32,600 nucleotides of DNA from Acinetobacter rongchengensis (GTDB lineage Bacteria > Pseudomonadota > Gammaproteobacteria > Pseudomonadales > Moraxellaceae), in contig NZ_RAXT01000039.1 in NCBI RefSeq assembly GCF_003611475.1, positions 1 to 32,600 of the forward strand, written 5' to 3'. Of this stretch, positions 31,179-32,600 are shown piece by piece (the stretch's first letter is position 1; each line of letters begins with the position of its first letter). Position numbers and translations under genes: made by a program. Under the pieces are notes generated by a model, which was given only the letters and a program-made list of their open reading frames with translations, did not search any database and was not told the DNA's origin.

Positions 31179-32600
31179 TTAGCCTTTTGAACCGAGAATA
31201 TTGACAAAGGCATCAATGGTTTCAAATGCATTCTCATTGATTTTCCATATTTTTTTTTGTTCAGAATAATAAAGATCTTCCCCTGTATTCGGTGGGAATA
31301 ATTCGGCAACATTAATTATTTCTTCAATAATCATTTCATTATTGAACAATACCATATTGATTTTTGCCCAATCATCAAAGAAGTATTCTTGAAGTTGTGG
31401 AATGATTTTTTGTTTAAAAATCGATGCTAAATTTTCAAGCGTAGGCTGATTTTTTAAAGGCATAAAGTTGGCATGACCAATACAATGGTCACGGTCTAAC
31501 AGCACTTCAATACGTTGATTGATGACTGATAAAATATCCGCAACAATCACATCTTTATGGATACCATTTTTATCTTTTCCAGAGATTTTTAATAATTCAC
31601 CATGCTCATTTTTGATTTCTTTAGGTTGTGGTGGCATTTCAATAAAGGTAAAGCGACGGCGTAAGGCAATGTCTAAACCAGTTAAAGAACGGTCTGATGA
31701 GTTCATTGTGCCAATAATGTAAACATTATTTGGTACAGAAAATTCTTTTTTGGAATAGGGCAAAGTTACTGATAACTGTTCTTCAGCATCCTTACGTTTA
31801 GAGTCTTCAATTAAAGTAATCAACTCACCAAAGATCCGAGAAATATTACCTCTGTTAATTTCGTCGATAATTAATACGTAATTACTATTCTGTTGGAAAT
31901 CATTGTTGAAGTCCTTAATAAAGGTATCTAAAAATGGAATTAAATTTGCCCAAATCGCACTATAACCATTCACAAGAAATGGTTCTAATAATGGAGATTC
32001 CCCTAAAACATCAATAACTTTTTTATCAGCTAGATTTCTAATTGTAATGTTTTTCTCTCTATACTCTTTGAGTAATAATTCTGCCAAAGTACGAGACAAA
32101 TGAATAATATTTCCATTAGGCTTTTGGATTTCGATTAATTCAGAAGTCATCTTCTTTATAAAATATCCCTTTCCAAACTCGACTTCTTTTGTTATTTGAA
32201 TCAGTGTGTTATCAAGTTTTTTTTGTTTAGCTTTATCACAAAGTTCTTTAAATACTCCATCTTTCACATCATAATTTAACTGTCCATTATCATCCGTCTC
32301 TGCCCGAATTCCTTCCACAAAATCTTCATAACTAAAGCTTTGATGAAAGGTCACAAACTTAATTTGACCTTGTTCTTTATATTGATCAAAACGTTCTTTT
32401 AGCGCCGTGCGATCTTCTTTGTCTAAAACTTCAAGAGGCTTATTTTCGACAATGGATAATGCATGATTAATACTATGAAAAGTCTTACCTGTACCTGCTG
32501 CACCAAATAAAATACGGTTTAAATATTGATCATTATTTTTATTTAACATTTGTTTATCTTCTTTTAATTTCTCATCTAAGTTCAAATCATACCAGTCACA
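31179..32600 (-). CDS. mcrB: McrB-type AAA+ GTPase, 5' end beyond the window
   Basis: Motor subunit of McrBC. The visible part has Walker A FGAAGTGKTF, then a family insertion, Walker B YVLIIDEINRGNISRIFGEL, and the McrB signature TMNSSDRSLTGLDIALRRRF that carries the Asn/Ser/Asp of the GTPase class. The first Met/TTG-type start inside the window (TTG at 32585) is not convincing: the frame stays open through the last base of the window (reading leftwards, CDWYD precedes it), and E. coli McrB has an N-terminal DNA-recognition domain before the AAA+ part. So the gene is most likely cut by the edge, with the recognition domain outside. Confidence 0.93.
   Translation of the reverse strand, partial: CDWYDLNLDEKLKEDKQMLNKNNDQYLNRILFGAAGTGKTFHSINHALSIVENKPLEVLDKEDRTALKERFDQYKEQGQIKFVTFHQSFSYEDFVEGIRAETDDNGQLNYDVKDGVFKELCDKAKQKKLDNTLIQITKEVEFGKGYFIKKMTSELIEIQKPNGNIIHLSRTLAELLLKEYREKNITIRNLADKKVIDVLGESPLLEPFLVNGYSAIWANLIPFLDTFIKDFNNDFQQNSNYVLIIDEINRGNISRIFGELITLIEDSKRKDAEEQLSVTLPYSKKEFSVPNNVYIIGTMNSSDRSLTGLDIALRRRFTFIEMPPQPKEIKNEHGELLKISGKDKNGIHKDVIVADILSVINQRIEVLLDRDHCIGHANFMPLKNQPTLENLASIFKQKIIPQLQEYFFDDWAKINMVLFNNEMIIEEIINVAELFPPNTGEDLYYSEQKKIWKINENAFETIDAFVNILGSKG

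Noticed and set aside
1..32600. CRISPR array, IS element, prophage, tRNA or rRNA
   Set aside because: I saw no regular repeat-spacer pattern, transposase, integrase, att-like duplication, cloverleaf or rRNA-like sequence in the window.

Overview
The window looks like Acinetobacter chromosome (Moraxellaceae, Gammaproteobacteria). The DNA is AT-rich. The predicted proteins closely resemble Acinetobacter homologues (GrpE, DnaK, PurE/PurK, Mpl, a BlsA-like BLUF protein, SotB, DmeR/DmeF), and intrinsic terminators with T-tracts are abundant. The species assignment is inference from recalled protein families, not a search. I see no IS element, prophage, CRISPR array, tRNA or rRNA.

Layout. 1-4.8 kb: a lipid-anchored 5'-nucleotidase (-), a secreted solute-binding-like protein (+), a small lipoprotein (-), and a 0.7 kb non-coding stretch with a minus-strand terminator that belongs to no visible gene. 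4.8-7.6 kb: grpE and dnaK, each behind its own sigma32-type heat-shock promoter; the dnaK leader has a nested hairpin. 7.7-9.8 kb: a four-helix membrane protein, a membrane-anchored matrixin-type metalloprotease with a long coiled-coil insert, and an acidic protein of unknown function. 9.85-11.14 kb: an MltB-type lytic transglycosylase (-). 11.15-11.75 kb: a very AT-rich non-coding block with 11 exact copies of a 12-bp palindromic motif plus DnaA-box-like 9-mers; this is the most unexplained structure here. 11.8-14.0 kb: purE-purK (de novo purine synthesis) and a DUF486 membrane protein, all minus. 14.3-18.4 kb: mpl (murein recycling), a BLUF blue-light sensor (-), a small GNAT protein (-), and the sugar-efflux transporter sotB. 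18.6-19.8 kb: a yybP-ykoY Mn2+ riboswitch with terminator platform, controlling a TerC/Alx-family protein. 20-22.5 kb: a nucleotidyltransferase-like protein (-), an outer-membrane barrel-like protein and a lipoprotein. 22.8-24.9 kb: guaD and hpt (purine salvage), separated by an intrinsic terminator. 25-26.1 kb: a GlsB/YeaQ-type membrane protein and a DsbC-like isomerase. 26.2-27.6 kb: divergent dmeF/dmeR (Ni/Co efflux and its RcnR-type repressor), with two operator copies between them. 27.7-29.3 kb: an MFS transporter and a YgiW/YdeI-type OB-fold periplasmic protein. 29.9-32.6 kb: an McrBC-type restriction system (-); mcrB runs off the right edge.

How the genes fit together. Several loci connect to purine metabolism (5'-nucleotidase, purEK, guaD, hpt), cell-wall turnover (MltB, Mpl), envelope or protein stress (GrpE/DnaK, DsbC, YgiW-like) and metal homeostasis (Mn riboswitch/TerC, DmeRF). 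They are separate small transcription units, not one pathway cluster. Two near-consensus ParB (parS) motifs, at 8131 and 26227, suggest that the segment is close to the replication origin. The AT-rich palindrome array lies between them.
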